DNA of 38,316 nt from an uncultured Clostridia bacterium (GTDB taxonomy: Bacteria; Bacillota; Clostridia; UBA1381): NCBI GenBank assembly GCA_947628155.1, contig CANQYQ010000005.1:1-38316 (forward strand), written 5' to 3'. Under the pieces are notes generated by a model, which worked only from the letters and a program-made list of their open reading frames with translations, was not told where the DNA came from and searched no databases. Below, one piece after another: positions 27,081-36,886 of the stretch (position 1 is its first letter; each line of letters opens with the position of its first letter). A program made the position numbers and the translations under genes.

Positions 27081-27130
27081 TTGACAGATCTTATGCATAG
27101 TGATACTATATACATAGATTACATATGTAT
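27081..27130 (+). promoter_or_regulatory. Promoter with overlapping PadR-type operator
   Basis: TTGACA (27081) N17 TACTAT (27104); perfect 7-bp inverted repeat ATACATA-N7-TATGTAT at 27110-27130, just upstream of AGGAGG and the TTG start. Confidence 0.75.
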
Positions 27131-27144
27131 AGGAGGCGCGGAAG

Positions 27145-27474
27145 TTGAAAATAGGAAAAGAGCTTATAAAAGGAAGCATACCGACTCTTTTGATAGCGCA
27201 GCTATCGAATGAAGATATGTACGGATATCAGCTTATACAGCGGTTAAAGCTGGTTTCGGACGGAGCGTTTGACTTTAAGGAGGGTACTATATATCCGATC
27301 CTCCACGCTCTTGAAAAAGCCGGCGAGGTTGAAGCGTATTGGCAGGACAGCGCGGACGGGCGGCGGAGAAAATACTATAAAATAACCGAAACGGGCCGTG
27401 CAATGCTTACGGATAAGCGGCGCGAATGGGAAACGTATTCCGAAGCGATGTGGAAAATTCTGGGAGGTGCTTAA
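27145..27474 (+). CDS. PadR family transcriptional regulator
   Basis: LIAQLSNEDMYGYQLIQRLKLVSDGAFDFKEGTIYPILHALEKAGEVEAYWQDSADGRRRKYYKITETGRAML. Confidence 0.95.
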   Translation: MKIGKELIKGSIPTLLIAQLSNEDMYGYQLIQRLKLVSDGAFDFKEGTIYPILHALEKAGEVEAYWQDSADGRRRKYYKITETGRAMLTDKRREWETYSEAMWKILGGA

Positions 27475-27475
27475 A

Positions 27476-28225
27476 ATGACATTATATGATTTTTTGGAAG
27501 AGGTATGCCGGCACGTAAAATACCGTAGTATACACAATGATATACGTGATGAACTATCGTCACATATATACGAAATCAAGGAGAGCGAAGGTTTTACGAC
27601 AGAACAGGCTGTGGCAATGATGGGTGACCCGGCGGAAATCGGGAAAAATATAAATAAAGCCTATCGTATGCCGTTTAACTGCCGATACGGTATTGAAATT
27701 TGGGCGGCAGCCGCGGCGGCGCCGTTATGCCTTGCGTATCCGTTCCTGAAAGCCTTGTCGGACACAAATATCGGATTTGCCGCAATGCTCATAATCATCG
27801 CGGCGTACGGATCACTGTGCGGATTTATTATACGCCGTTCAAATGTGCGGCTTACGCTTCGCGATATATTAAGCGCGGCCGCCGGCGGTTTATGCGGAAC
27901 TCTAATAACGCTCGCGGCCGTGTATGTCGCTTCGCTTCTGTTCACGAAGGGTGTTTATCCGTATTGCCAAAATGTTCGCATACTGTTTGGAATTAAGCTG
28001 ACAGCGGTTATATTTGCGGTTATAATGATGATGTGGAGCGTATTTGTATATTTCTGCTCGTGCAAAGCAGCTTCAAACAAGCGGTTCGGCGGACATGTTC
28101 CAATCAACGGCGGCGCGGTTGTTTATGATGACGATATTATAGTTGTACCTAATATTACGGGCGGCGCGGCTTGGATATATAACGGCAAGTACAGCGATGA
28201 ACTGCGTAAGCTCAAGAACCGGTAA
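27476..28225 (+). CDS. Membrane protein with N-terminal HAAS/permease-prefix domain, PadR partner
   Basis: N-term LYDFLEEVCRHVKYRSIHNDIRDELSSHIYEIKESEGFTTEQAVAMMGDPAEIGKNINKAY followed by multiple TM segments; start at 27476 immediately after padR. Confidence 0.8.
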   Translation: MTLYDFLEEVCRHVKYRSIHNDIRDELSSHIYEIKESEGFTTEQAVAMMGDPAEIGKNINKAYRMPFNCRYGIEIWAAAAAAPLCLAYPFLKALSDTNIGFAAMLIIIAAYGSLCGFIIRRSNVRLTLRDILSAAAGGLCGTLITLAAVYVASLLFTKGVYPYCQNVRILFGIKLTAVIFAVIMMMWSVFVYFCSCKAASNKRFGGHVPINGGAVVYDDDIIVVPNITGGAAWIYNGKYSDELRKLKNR

Positions 28226-28395
28226 ACCGGAATGGCGGATTCGCCGGAGCATTATTTATTTGAATATATTACAGAAGCAAGTTATGATCAGAGCGTATAT
28301 GATTTCGCCGCGCTTTTCGTATCAGCCTACTTTGGCTTTTCGCCAGTCTGATGGAATAGCGGCGGCGTTTCTTTTTTCTATTTCACAAAAATGTG

Positions 28396-28438
28396 TTGAC
28401 ATGGCCTTCATTTTAATATATAATAGGATTAAGTCCTA
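28396..28438 (+). promoter_or_regulatory. Consensus promoter with overlapping Fur/PerR-type palindrome
   Basis: TTGACA (28396-28401) N17 TATAAT (28419-28424), then TAGGATTAAGTCCTA (28424-28438). Confidence 0.75.
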
Positions 28439-28473
28439 ATAGTGGCATATCGTGACGGAAGGAGGGGTGCGGA

Positions 28474-28872
28474 ATGAAGCAAAAGCGGCGTACGCGGCAG
28501 CGGCAGCTTGTGCTTGACGCGGTGCGCGCGAGACGCGACCATCCGAGCGCGGACGAAATTTATCTTGACGCGCGCGGCAAGGATGATAAAATAAGCCGCG
28601 GCACAGTATACCGCAATCTTAGCGTACTTGCCGGAGACGGGGAAATTCTGCATGTTAAGGTCCCCTCCGCAGACCGTTATGATTTGCGTACCGACCGCCA
28701 TTATCATATGTTTTGCACCGGCTGCGGAATTGTTATCGACGCGCCCATCGAGTATCAGGATACGTATGACAAGGCGGTTGAGACTAAAACCGGATTCAGT
28801 GTGGAGCGGCACAGAACGATTTTCGAGGGTCTGTGTCCGGAATGCGTAAAAAAGGCGGAAAAATCACATTGA
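28474..28872 (+). CDS. Fur-family transcriptional regulator (PerR-like)
   Basis: [60 protein letters not shown] and CPEC metal-binding cysteines; upstream of rubrerythrin. Confidence 0.92.
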   Translation: MKQKRRTRQRQLVLDAVRARRDHPSADEIYLDARGKDDKISRGTVYRNLSVLAGDGEILHVKVPSADRYDLRTDRHYHMFCTGCGIVIDAPIEYQDTYDKAVETKTGFSVERHRTIFEGLCPECVKKAEKSH

Positions 28873-28975
28873 ACGCGGAGTTCGTATTCCGCGCGGCCGC
28901 AGATGCGGTAAACGGCGCGGATATGCCGGAAAGACGGCCATTGTAAAACACAAAATAAAGGAGGACGGTAAAAAG

Positions 28976-29629
28976 ATGAAAACGTACAGGTGCAAGGTAT
29001 GCGGCAAAGTATTCCAAGCCGCTGAGGGCGAGGCGGTTTGCCCGCTGTGCAAATCGACCGGAGACAAATTAGAGGAGGTAACGGAAATGAAAACAAACAA
29101 GTATGCGGGAACACAGACGGAAAAGAACCTCGAGGCGGCGTTCGCGGGCGAGTCTCAGGCGAGGAACAAGTACACCTACTTCGCGTCGAAGGCGAAGAAG
29201 GAGGGTTACGAGCAGATGGCGGCGCTGTTCTTAAAGACAGCGGACAACGAGAAGGAGCATGCGAAGATGTGGTTCAAGGAATTGTACGGCATCGGCTCTA
29301 CGCCGGAAAATCTGAAGGACGCGGCGGACGGCGAAAATTATGAATGGACGGATATGTACGCGGGCTTCGCGGATACGGCGGAGAAGGAAGGCTTTACCGA
29401 GCTTGCGGAAAAATTCCGCGCGGTAGCGGAGATTGAAAAGCATCACGAGGAGCGTTACCGTGCGCTGTTAAAGAATATCGAAACTGCGCAGGTATTTGAA
29501 AAGAGCGAGGTTAAGGTTTGGGAGTGCCGCAACTGCGGTCATATCTGCGTGGGCACAAAAGCGCCGGAGGTATGTCCGGTTTGCAATCATCCGCAGAGCT
29601 TCTTCGAGATCCACGCTGAGAATTATTGA
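28976..29629 (+). CDS. Rubrerythrin with rubredoxin-like domains at both ends
   Basis: N-term [24 protein letters not shown]; central [43 protein letters not shown]-term [31 protein letters not shown]. Confidence 0.95.
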   Translation: MKTYRCKVCGKVFQAAEGEAVCPLCKSTGDKLEEVTEMKTNKYAGTQTEKNLEAAFAGESQARNKYTYFASKAKKEGYEQMAALFLKTADNEKEHAKMWFKELYGIGSTPENLKDAADGENYEWTDMYAGFADTAEKEGFTELAEKFRAVAEIEKHHEERYRALLKNIETAQVFEKSEVKVWECRNCGHICVGTKAPEVCPVCNHPQSFFEIHAENY

Positions 29630-29672
29630 TTTAAGAGTGGACAGGACAGTTTAAGATCGTCAGATATAACGC

Positions 29673-29704
29673 AAAAATGGGGCTGTAATTACAACCCCAT
29701 TTTT
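29673..29704. terminator. Bidirectional terminator between convergent genes
   Basis: AAAAATGGGGCTGTAATTACAACCCCATTTTT. Confidence 0.9.
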
Positions 29705-29741
29705 CAATAAAAGCAATTCATCCTATAATTTTCAGCTTTTC

Positions 29742-31160
29742 TTATCTTGTAATAACATCAACCGGGACATTGAAAATCTTGGCGACCTTCAAAATCGTGT
29801 CGATATGTCTGCCGGCGGCCGCCGCCATATGATGCGTCGGGCCCGCCTCGCTCCACTTGTTGCAGAACTCTCTAGCACCGCATGTGAAGCGCGTACGCAT
29901 ATTCGTATCGCCGAATGTGAAGATCGGACCCTCCTCATTTACGCCCTCGGCAGCGACGAATTTAAAATTGCCGTCCTTGTCCTGCGTGATTCCGAGATAC
30001 GTAACCGGACCGAGATGCGGGTAGAACTGCGTCAGATAGCCGCCGCCCGTCTTGCCGTGGAACACGGGAACGATCTTCATCGTCGGCTTCTTCGCGGAAA
30101 TGTCCGCGTCGCCCGAGCCGCTGTGGCCTATTATACAGATATCCTTGTCAAAGTCGATCGAGTACATCTCGGAAAGCTGGCCCATGCCCGAAATGGTTTT
30201 CAGAATGCTCATCGCCATTGAAACCTTAATATCGCCCTCAACGGCACATGCAACGCCCTGCTTTATAAGCATCGAGAACGCGGGGATAAGCATACTGTCG
30301 AGCACGCCCGCCTTGCCCTGCGCGAAGCCGTCGTAGTGCGAAGCGATAAACGCGATCTGCTCGTCCTTGACCCACTGCTCGAACGCGACAACGTACTTCG
30401 CCATATCCCAAACCTTTTCGATCGTGCCGCCGCCCTCGATATCGAAGGTGTCAAGGATATCCTGCGCCTTCGCGCGGATAGCGTCCTCGTCGGTGATATC
30501 GTCGGCTATTGCCCACATCTTTTCCCAGTCAAACTGCTTGGTATAGAGGAACATTCTGTGGTACAGATTTGTTTCGTCGATATACAGATCCATCATGCCC
30601 GGGTACGGACGGCCTATTTGCGCGAGGTTAGTGTCGCGGAAGCGGCGGCGCACCTGCGCGGCGCGGCACCAGTCCTCAATTTCAGCCTGAACATAAGGAT
30701 CTCCGCCCTCTACAACGCCTGTGATTACGGCGTGGCGCTTGCCCGCGCGCTCAAGATCCGCCACCATTTCGCCCACGGCGCCGCATGCGTACAGCTCGCC
30801 GAGCCATGTCGCGGTGTCGGTATTCGCGTAATCGGGAGCTTTCTTCTTCTGGATGTTTACCAGCACAACCGGCACGTCAAGATCGCGGACAGCCGGGAGC
30901 ATATTATATGAAGTGGCGTATGTAAGAAGCTGAACGATAACGAGGTCAACATCGGCCGCGCGGAACTTGTCGCCCGCCGCCTGTGACAGCTCCTTCGTCG
31001 TAACCATGCCGCCGTCAATAATTTCAACCGAATCCGGAAGAGTCTTTTTGAACGCGTCATACTGCGCTTCAAATTCCGGTACGAGCGACGGGAACTGCGG
31101 CAAATACGCGCCCAGCGCGATCGAGAACACACCGATTTTTGCTTTTGTTTCAACTAACAT
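29742..31160 (-). CDS. L-arabinose/L-fucose isomerase-like protein
   Basis: 472 aa; DVDLVIVQLLTYATSYNMLPAVRDLDVPVVLVNIQ, ICIIGHSGSGDADIS, GPTHHMAAAAGRHIDTILKVAKIFNVPVDVI. Confidence 0.75.
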   Translation of the reverse strand: MLVETKAKIGVFSIALGAYLPQFPSLVPEFEAQYDAFKKTLPDSVEIIDGGMVTTKELSQAAGDKFRAADVDLVIVQLLTYATSYNMLPAVRDLDVPVVLVNIQKKKAPDYANTDTATWLGELYACGAVGEMVADLERAGKRHAVITGVVEGGDPYVQAEIEDWCRAAQVRRRFRDTNLAQIGRPYPGMMDLYIDETNLYHRMFLYTKQFDWEKMWAIADDITDEDAIRAKAQDILDTFDIEGGGTIEKVWDMAKYVVAFEQWVKDEQIAFIASHYDGFAQGKAGVLDSMLIPAFSMLIKQGVACAVEGDIKVSMAMSILKTISGMGQLSEMYSIDFDKDICIIGHSGSGDADISAKKPTMKIVPVFHGKTGGGYLTQFYPHLGPVTYLGITQDKDGNFKFVAAEGVNEEGPIFTFGDTNMRTRFTCGAREFCNKWSEAGPTHHMAAAAGRHIDTILKVAKIFNVPVDVITR

Positions 31161-31284
31161 AATTTTTATACTCCTTTCATTGTATCGCCGATATACGGCA
31201 TCAATACAAATAATTTACTGTATTATATATAATAACATCAAATACGCCCTTAGGTCAATACATTTTTGTTGGATTTTCACATAA

Positions 31285-32634
31285 TTATCCCAAAATCCGC
31301 TCAATCATCTCCGCAAGCTCCGCGGCCTTTTGTGTTATGTATTCAATATCATCGCCTTCGATCATAACTCTTACAAGCGGTTCCGTGCCCGACGCACGTA
31401 TAAGCACGCGTCCGCTGTCGGCAAACTCCTCCTCAAGCGCGCGGCACGCGGCGCTTATCTCGGCGTTGTCCATATAGTCGATTGTATGCTCCGGCTTAAC
31501 GACCGCGTTTTTAAGCACCTGCGGCAGTACGCGCACGATCGACGCCGCCTCAGACGCCCTCTGACCTGTCTTTTTAAGCACCGATAAGAATTGCAGCGCG
31601 CTTACAAGTCCGTCGCCCGTGGTGTTATAATCAAGGAAAATAATATGTCCCGACTGCTCGCCGCCGATATTATATCCCTTCGCGAGCATTTCCTCAAGCA
31701 CATAGCGGTCGCCGACTTTGGTGCGCGGAATGTTTATGCCCATCCTCTTGCCCGCGTTAAACAGACCGAGATTGCTCATAACCGTCGCGACAAGCGTATT
31801 CTGTTTTAATTTTCCCTGCTTGCGCATAAAATCGGCGCAAACGGCCATAACCTGGTCGCCGTCGATAATGCTGCCGTTTTCGTCAACCGCCAGCATTCTG
31901 TCCGCGTCGCCGTCGAACGCGATACCCACATCCGCGCCGATCGACGTAACGTACGCCTGCAAGCTCGCCATATGCGTTGAACCGCACTGGTCGTTGATAT
32001 TTACGCCGTCGGGCGTATTATGGATCGCCTCAACCTGCGCGCCGAGCTTGTTTAAGGCCTTGAACGCCGTCTGATACGCCGCGCCGTTTGCGCAGTCGAT
32101 TGCGATTTTCATACCGTCGAGACGACAGTCGATCGTCGAAATCGCGAACGAAACATAATCCTCGACCGCGTTATGGTTCGCGCTTACATAACCTATTTTA
32201 CCATGCGTGGGCAAATCGGTTATCTGATTTTCACCGAGTATGTACGACTCGATCTCGTTTTCAATGCCGTCGCTTAATTTGTAGCCGTCGCAGTTGAAAA
32301 ATTTAATGCCGTTATACTCGCACGGATTATGCGACGCGCTTATAACTACGCCCGCGTCCGCCTTGTACTTGCGCGTAAGATACGCGACCGCCGGCGTAGG
32401 AATAATGCCGAGCGGTATTACCTTCGCTCCGACCGAGCACAGACCCGCCGTCAAGGCCGCCTCAAGCATATCTCCCGATTTTCTCGTGTCCTTGCCGATT
32501 AAAATTCTCGGACGCCGCGACGCGTGCTTTGTTAATACGTACGCGCCCGCCCGGCCTGTTTTGAATGCCAGATCCGCCGTGAGCTCCGTATTCGCCACGC
32601 CGCGTATTCCGTCCGTTCCGAATAGCTTTCCCAT
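31285..32634 (-). CDS. glmM: Phosphoglucosamine mutase
   Basis: GKLFGTDGIRGVANTELT, VISASHNPCEYNGIKFF, FDGDADRMLAVDE, RASGTEPLVRVMIEG. Confidence 0.97.
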   Translation of the reverse strand: MGKLFGTDGIRGVANTELTADLAFKTGRAGAYVLTKHASRRPRILIGKDTRKSGDMLEAALTAGLCSVGAKVIPLGIIPTPAVAYLTRKYKADAGVVISASHNPCEYNGIKFFNCDGYKLSDGIENEIESYILGENQITDLPTHGKIGYVSANHNAVEDYVSFAISTIDCRLDGMKIAIDCANGAAYQTAFKALNKLGAQVEAIHNTPDGVNINDQCGSTHMASLQAYVTSIGADVGIAFDGDADRMLAVDENGSIIDGDQVMAVCADFMRKQGKLKQNTLVATVMSNLGLFNAGKRMGINIPRTKVGDRYVLEEMLAKGYNIGGEQSGHIIFLDYNTTGDGLVSALQFLSVLKKTGQRASEAASIVRVLPQVLKNAVVKPEHTIDYMDNAEISAACRALEEEFADSGRVLIRASGTEPLVRVMIEGDDIEYITQKAAELAEMIERILG

Positions 32635-32812
32635 TTTTGCTACCTCCGTTATTTTTGGTACTTATAAAATTATATACCATTTATGAGAAAATGTAAATGG
32701 TTTTATGTTATAAATTTCCGCGGCTTCGGTTTGTCGGAAAATTTGCCGATTTATATTGACATAATATGCCAAATTAACTATAATATAAGGAAATCGTCAA
32801 AGGAGAAGTCAA

Positions 32813-35800
32813 ATGGATAAACAAGCGTACGATTTACGAGTGAATAATATGGTAAATCCCGTCGGCATAGACGCTAAGCCGGTTTTTTCATGGAAGACGA
32901 GCTCGAAGGAAACGGGCGCGGCGCAGACGGCGTACAGGATAATCGTATCGGACAGCGTGGAAAATATAATATGGGACAGCGGTACAGTCGCTTCAAATGA
33001 GCAGTTCGGCATTGAATACGGCGGCGAAACGGCGCCGTCGCGCCGTTATTTTTGGCGCGTCATATTAACCGACGAAAACGGCGCGGAATATAAAAGCGAT
33101 ACCGCGTATTTTGAAACGGGCCTGCTATGCTCCGATTTTGGCGCGTGGAGCGGCGCGGAATGGATCGGCGCGCCCTATAAAACATACAACGTCGGAGGCG
33201 TGCGCCGTTACCGCGTAAACGTCGATTTCTCCGCCCCGGACGGGCGCTGCGGAATTATAATCGCGGCGCGCAGCTTCGAGGACTACTTCCGGATCGATAT
33301 TGATTTAAACACGCGGCGCGTGTATGTATACGAAAACAGCGATAATGTGCGCGACGGCAGCTATGGATCCGGCGTTCGCGAAACGCATGTTATACGCGGG
33401 CGCGAAAACGGTTACGAAATTCCCGGCAGCGCTATATCCGGCGGGACTGCCGGGGAAAACCGTCTGACAATAGACGTCGATAAGGAAAATGTTACGGTTT
33501 TGATAAACGGCGAAGCCGTGATAAATTCCGAGCCGCTCATCCCCGAAGCGGATCCGCTGAAGCCGTATCGCCAGCGCATGTTCCTATTCGGCTTTAAGCA
33601 GGACGAGGGTACGGCAATATATGATAACTTAAAAATCGAAGCGCTTGAAGACAAGCCGGTGACACTTATCGAGGACGGATTTGACAATGACCGTTCAAAC
33701 TGCGCGTATCTGGGCCGCGTTCAAAACGGCAAGCTTTATGTGGAGAACGCATTTTCACTCACAAGCGCCGTTCCGGCCGTAAATGTCGGAAGGGAAATAA
33801 ATGTGTCGGGGACACTAAAATCGGCGCGGGTTTACGCGGCGGCACGCGGCGTTTATGATTTGTTTGTAAACGGCGGCCGCGTAAACGAAAGCTTTTATAA
33901 TCCCGGGTTTACCGATTACCATATGCGGATAATGTATCAGACATACGATATTACGGACAAGCTGAAAATGGGCAAAAATATCATCAGCGCGGCGGTCGGC
34001 AGCGGTTATTACAGCGGTTTTGTCGGCTACGGCGGAATGCCTATGGTTTACGGCACGCAAAATTCGTTTATTGCGAAAATTGTCCTTACCTATGAAAATG
34101 GGGACACTAAAGTGATCGTCACCGACAATTCATGGCTGTTTACCGACCGCGGCCCTGTTTTGTATGACGATTATTTAAACGGTGAATTTTACGACGCGCG
34201 TCGTGAGCTTGACAGTAACGATTTAGATGAAAGCATATGGCAAAAATGCGGCGTGATACCGAATGATGATTTTGTGTCCCCGGTCAACGGCAGATTTAAA
34301 GAACCCGAGACGTTTAAGCTCTGCGCGCAAAACGGACCTCTGTCAAAAATATACGCGCGGCAAAGAGCCGATTATATCGGCGAGCATCCGCGGGGCAGAC
34401 ATATATACGACCTCGGTCAGAATATCGTGGGGACAGTAAAAGTCCGCCTGAAAGGGAAACGCGGGAGCGTAATTAAGCTGCGCTACGCGGAAATGAGGTA
34501 TAAAAACGGCGAGGTTTATTTAAGAAATCTCCGCGCCGCGTATAACACGGATATATATATAGCGCGCGGCGGTGATGAGGAAACGTTTATACCGTCGTTT
34601 ACATCCCACGGATTCCGTTATATCGAAATAAGCGGGGACACTAAAAATATCGAAATAATAAGCGTTGAAGGATTCGCGCTGTCGAATACATGTGAACAGA
34701 CAGGATTTTTCGAGTGCTCAAACGACAGCGTGAACCGGCTTTATAAAAATATTGTCTGGGGGCAGGCCGGCAATTCCCTGCTCGTTTTTACCGACTGTCC
34801 GCAGCGCAATGAGCGCATGGGTTGGACGGGCGACGCGCAGGTTTTTTCACGCACCGCGGCATATAACATGGACGTGCTTGCGTTTACCGGCAAATGGCTT
34901 ACGGATATTGCCGACGCGCAAACGCGCTATAACAAAAACGGCGCGGTGCCCGACACCGCGCCGTTGGGCGGCGACAACCGCCCTGACGGATGTCTGGGTT
35001 GGGGCGACGCGTCGGTAATTATTCCTTGGGAAATGTACAGAGCTTACGGGGACACTAAAATCCTGGCCGATAATTATCATGTTATGCAAAAATGGGTTGG
35101 TTATATTATGGACCGCGCACACAGAAACAACGGTTTGCGGATTGTTGACGGGATTAGTGTCCCCGAGGGGTCCGACCTCTCCCGCGAGCCGTACATTCAA
35201 ATACAGCAGCGGCGCGGCGATCATCTCACCTTTGACCAATCAACCCCGTTTATCCTTACCGCGACGGCGTATTCCGCGCACACTTTAAGCCTTATGCACA
35301 AAATTGCGGACGTGCTCGGCAAGTCCGGGGACAGTAAAATGTATTCGGACTTATTCAAAAGGGTGCGTCAGGCCTTTTGCGACGCGTGGGTAAAGGATGA
35401 CGGTTCGATCGCGTATTGGGGTGAGATGTCAAAGGACGGCATAAACAGAACCTATTACGCGGAAAACACACAAAATCCGCCGAGTCAGACAGCGTACAGC
35501 GTCGCGCTGAGGTTCAACCTTGTCGATGGGGACACTAAACGGAAAATGGGCAAATTCCTTCGCGCGGCTGTCGAGCGGAGCGGCGGTACGCTTACCACCG
35601 GATTTTTGGGCGTGGCGCATTTAAATCCCGCTTTGACGGAAACAAAAAGCGCCGATACCGCATATTCGCTTCTTCTCAAGGATAAAAATCCGAGCTGGCT
35701 TTACAGCGTGAAAAACGGCGCGACGACCGTATGGGAACGCTGGGATTCATACATTGCGGAAACAGACACATTCGGCAAAGCGGAGATGAATTCGTTTAAT

Positions 35801-36136
35801 CATTACGCCTACGGCGCCATCGGCGAATGGCTGTTTGAAACGGTTATCGGAATATCGCCGATCGAGGCCGGGTATAAAAAAATCGGGATCGCGCCGATTA
35901 TCGGCGGAAGCCTGAAACACGCGAAAGGATATCACATTTCGCCGTACGGGAAAATCGAAAGCGCATGGGAGATAAACGGCGATACCGTTACGCTCAGATG
36001 CACCGTTCCGCCAAACTCCGCCGCCGTAATCAAATTCGGCGGCAAGACGCATGAGGTCGGCGCCGGGCGGTACGTTTTCTCGGCCCCATCGGATGACGAG
36101 CATAAGGATCAATATGTCCAAAAAATTTTAGTTTGA
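32813..36136 (+). CDS. Alpha-L-rhamnosidase, glycoside hydrolase family 78
   Basis: 1107 aa; GH78 motifs VFTDCPQRNERMGWTGDAQVFSRTAAYNMD, DTAPLGGDNRPDGCLGWGDASVIIPWEMYRAYGD, ATTVWERWDSY, SFNHYAYGAIGEWLF. Confidence 0.92.
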   Translation: MDKQAYDLRVNNMVNPVGIDAKPVFSWKTSSKETGAAQTAYRIIVSDSVENIIWDSGTVASNEQFGIEYGGETAPSRRYFWRVILTDENGAEYKSDTAYFETGLLCSDFGAWSGAEWIGAPYKTYNVGGVRRYRVNVDFSAPDGRCGIIIAARSFEDYFRIDIDLNTRRVYVYENSDNVRDGSYGSGVRETHVIRGRENGYEIPGSAISGGTAGENRLTIDVDKENVTVLINGEAVINSEPLIPEADPLKPYRQRMFLFGFKQDEGTAIYDNLKIEALEDKPVTLIEDGFDNDRSNCAYLGRVQNGKLYVENAFSLTSAVPAVNVGREINVSGTLKSARVYAAARGVYDLFVNGGRVNESFYNPGFTDYHMRIMYQTYDITDKLKMGKNIISAAVGSGYYSGFVGYGGMPMVYGTQNSFIAKIVLTYENGDTKVIVTDNSWLFTDRGPVLYDDYLNGEFYDARRELDSNDLDESIWQKCGVIPNDDFVSPVNGRFKEPETFKLCAQNGPLSKIYARQRADYIGEHPRGRHIYDLGQNIVGTVKVRLKGKRGSVIKLRYAEMRYKNGEVYLRNLRAAYNTDIYIARGGDEETFIPSFTSHGFRYIEISGDTKNIEIISVEGFALSNTCEQTGFFECSNDSVNRLYKNIVWGQAGNSLLVFTDCPQRNERMGWTGDAQVFSRTAAYNMDVLAFTGKWLTDIADAQTRYNKNGAVPDTAPLGGDNRPDGCLGWGDASVIIPWEMYRAYGDTKILADNYHVMQKWVGYIMDRAHRNNGLRIVDGISVPEGSDLSREPYIQIQQRRGDHLTFDQSTPFILTATAYSAHTLSLMHKIADVLGKSGDSKMYSDLFKRVRQAFCDAWVKDDGSIAYWGEMSKDGINRTYYAENTQNPPSQTAYSVALRFNLVDGDTKRKMGKFLRAAVERSGGTLTTGFLGVAHLNPALTETKSADTAYSLLLKDKNPSWLYSVKNGATTVWERWDSYIAETDTFGKAEMNSFNHYAYGAIGEWLFETVIGISPIEAGYKKIGIAPIIGGSLKHAKGYHISPYGKIESAWEINGDTVTLRCTVPPNSAAVIKFGGKTHEVGAGRYVFSAPSDDEHKDQYVQKILV
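33808..35539 (+). repeat. Cluster of nine dispersed GGGGACA(C/G)TAAA-like words within the GH78 CDS
   Basis: Forward: 33808, 34100, 34429, 34634, 35048, 35327, 35528; reverse complement: 34271-34281 (TTTGTGTCCCC) and 35153-35164 (ATTAGTGTCCCC). Confidence 0.9.
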
Positions 36137-36187
36137 AAAAATGAAATAATATGATAAAATAAATATATCAAAAAGGGGGAATACAAA

Positions 36188-36886
36188 ATGAAAAAGGCAC
36201 TGACATGTTTGCTCATAAGCGCGGTGCTTATGGGACTAAGCGCCACTGCGCAGGCATCGGAAGCGGAACAGCCTCTGACCACCATTTTATATGAGGGCAA
36301 AACATATCAAATAAAATCCGTTTCCTTGCAGGAAACGGCTCCGGATTATTATAATATATTAAAAAAAATAGCTTTGGAAAAATACGGCCTGGACTCTCCG
36401 CCGATATTCGTATACTCACTGTATGACGATGATTTAAGAGAGACATTATACGGTTTTCAAAAGAACTTTTCCGACGGAAGCAACGCCATATATCTAAACG
36501 GTGAAAAGACAAAAGAAAGAGGTAAAATGGTATTCATACATGAAATGGCTCATTTTGTATATGATACGCCGCAGTCTATGATATATTCAAAAAGTCAATT
36601 CGGCAATTTTAGATACGATATACTCATGGAAGCGCTGACTGACGTGGTTGCGTCCGAAAAATACGGAACGGGATATGAGAAGGCCTATTCATACAGTAAT
36701 CTTAACAAGCTGCTGGACGAAGATGATTTTCTGCTCTCTCTGTATAAAGGCGAAGTACAATTAGAATCATCGTCCGAGGCTTGGGACACTATGGACGATT
36801 TGGAGCTTTATATAATTTACCCCCAGTATGAATCCGAAGCGCGCGAGGCGTACGAGAAATTAAAAAGCATGGTAAGTCCGGCATAG
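36188..36886 (+). CDS. Secreted putative zinc metallopeptidase (HExxH) of unknown family
   Basis: Signal peptide MKKALTCLLISAVLMGLSATAQA; HEMAH in KMVFIHEMAHFVYD with downstream ILMEALTDVVASEKYG (possible third ligand region). Confidence 0.6.
   Translation: MKKALTCLLISAVLMGLSATAQASEAEQPLTTILYEGKTYQIKSVSLQETAPDYYNILKKIALEKYGLDSPPIFVYSLYDDDLRETLYGFQKNFSDGSNAIYLNGEKTKERGKMVFIHEMAHFVYDTPQSMIYSKSQFGNFRYDILMEALTDVVASEKYGTGYEKAYSYSNLNKLLDEDDFLLSLYKGEVQLESSSEAWDTMDDLELYIIYPQYESEAREAYEKLKSMVSPA

Noticed and set aside
33808-35539. GDTK motif as a protein repeat in GH78
   Set aside because: The same DNA word occurs in other registers (GTLK, GTVK) and inverted (FVSP, ISVP), so a protein-level repeat cannot account for it; kept as a DNA-level finding.
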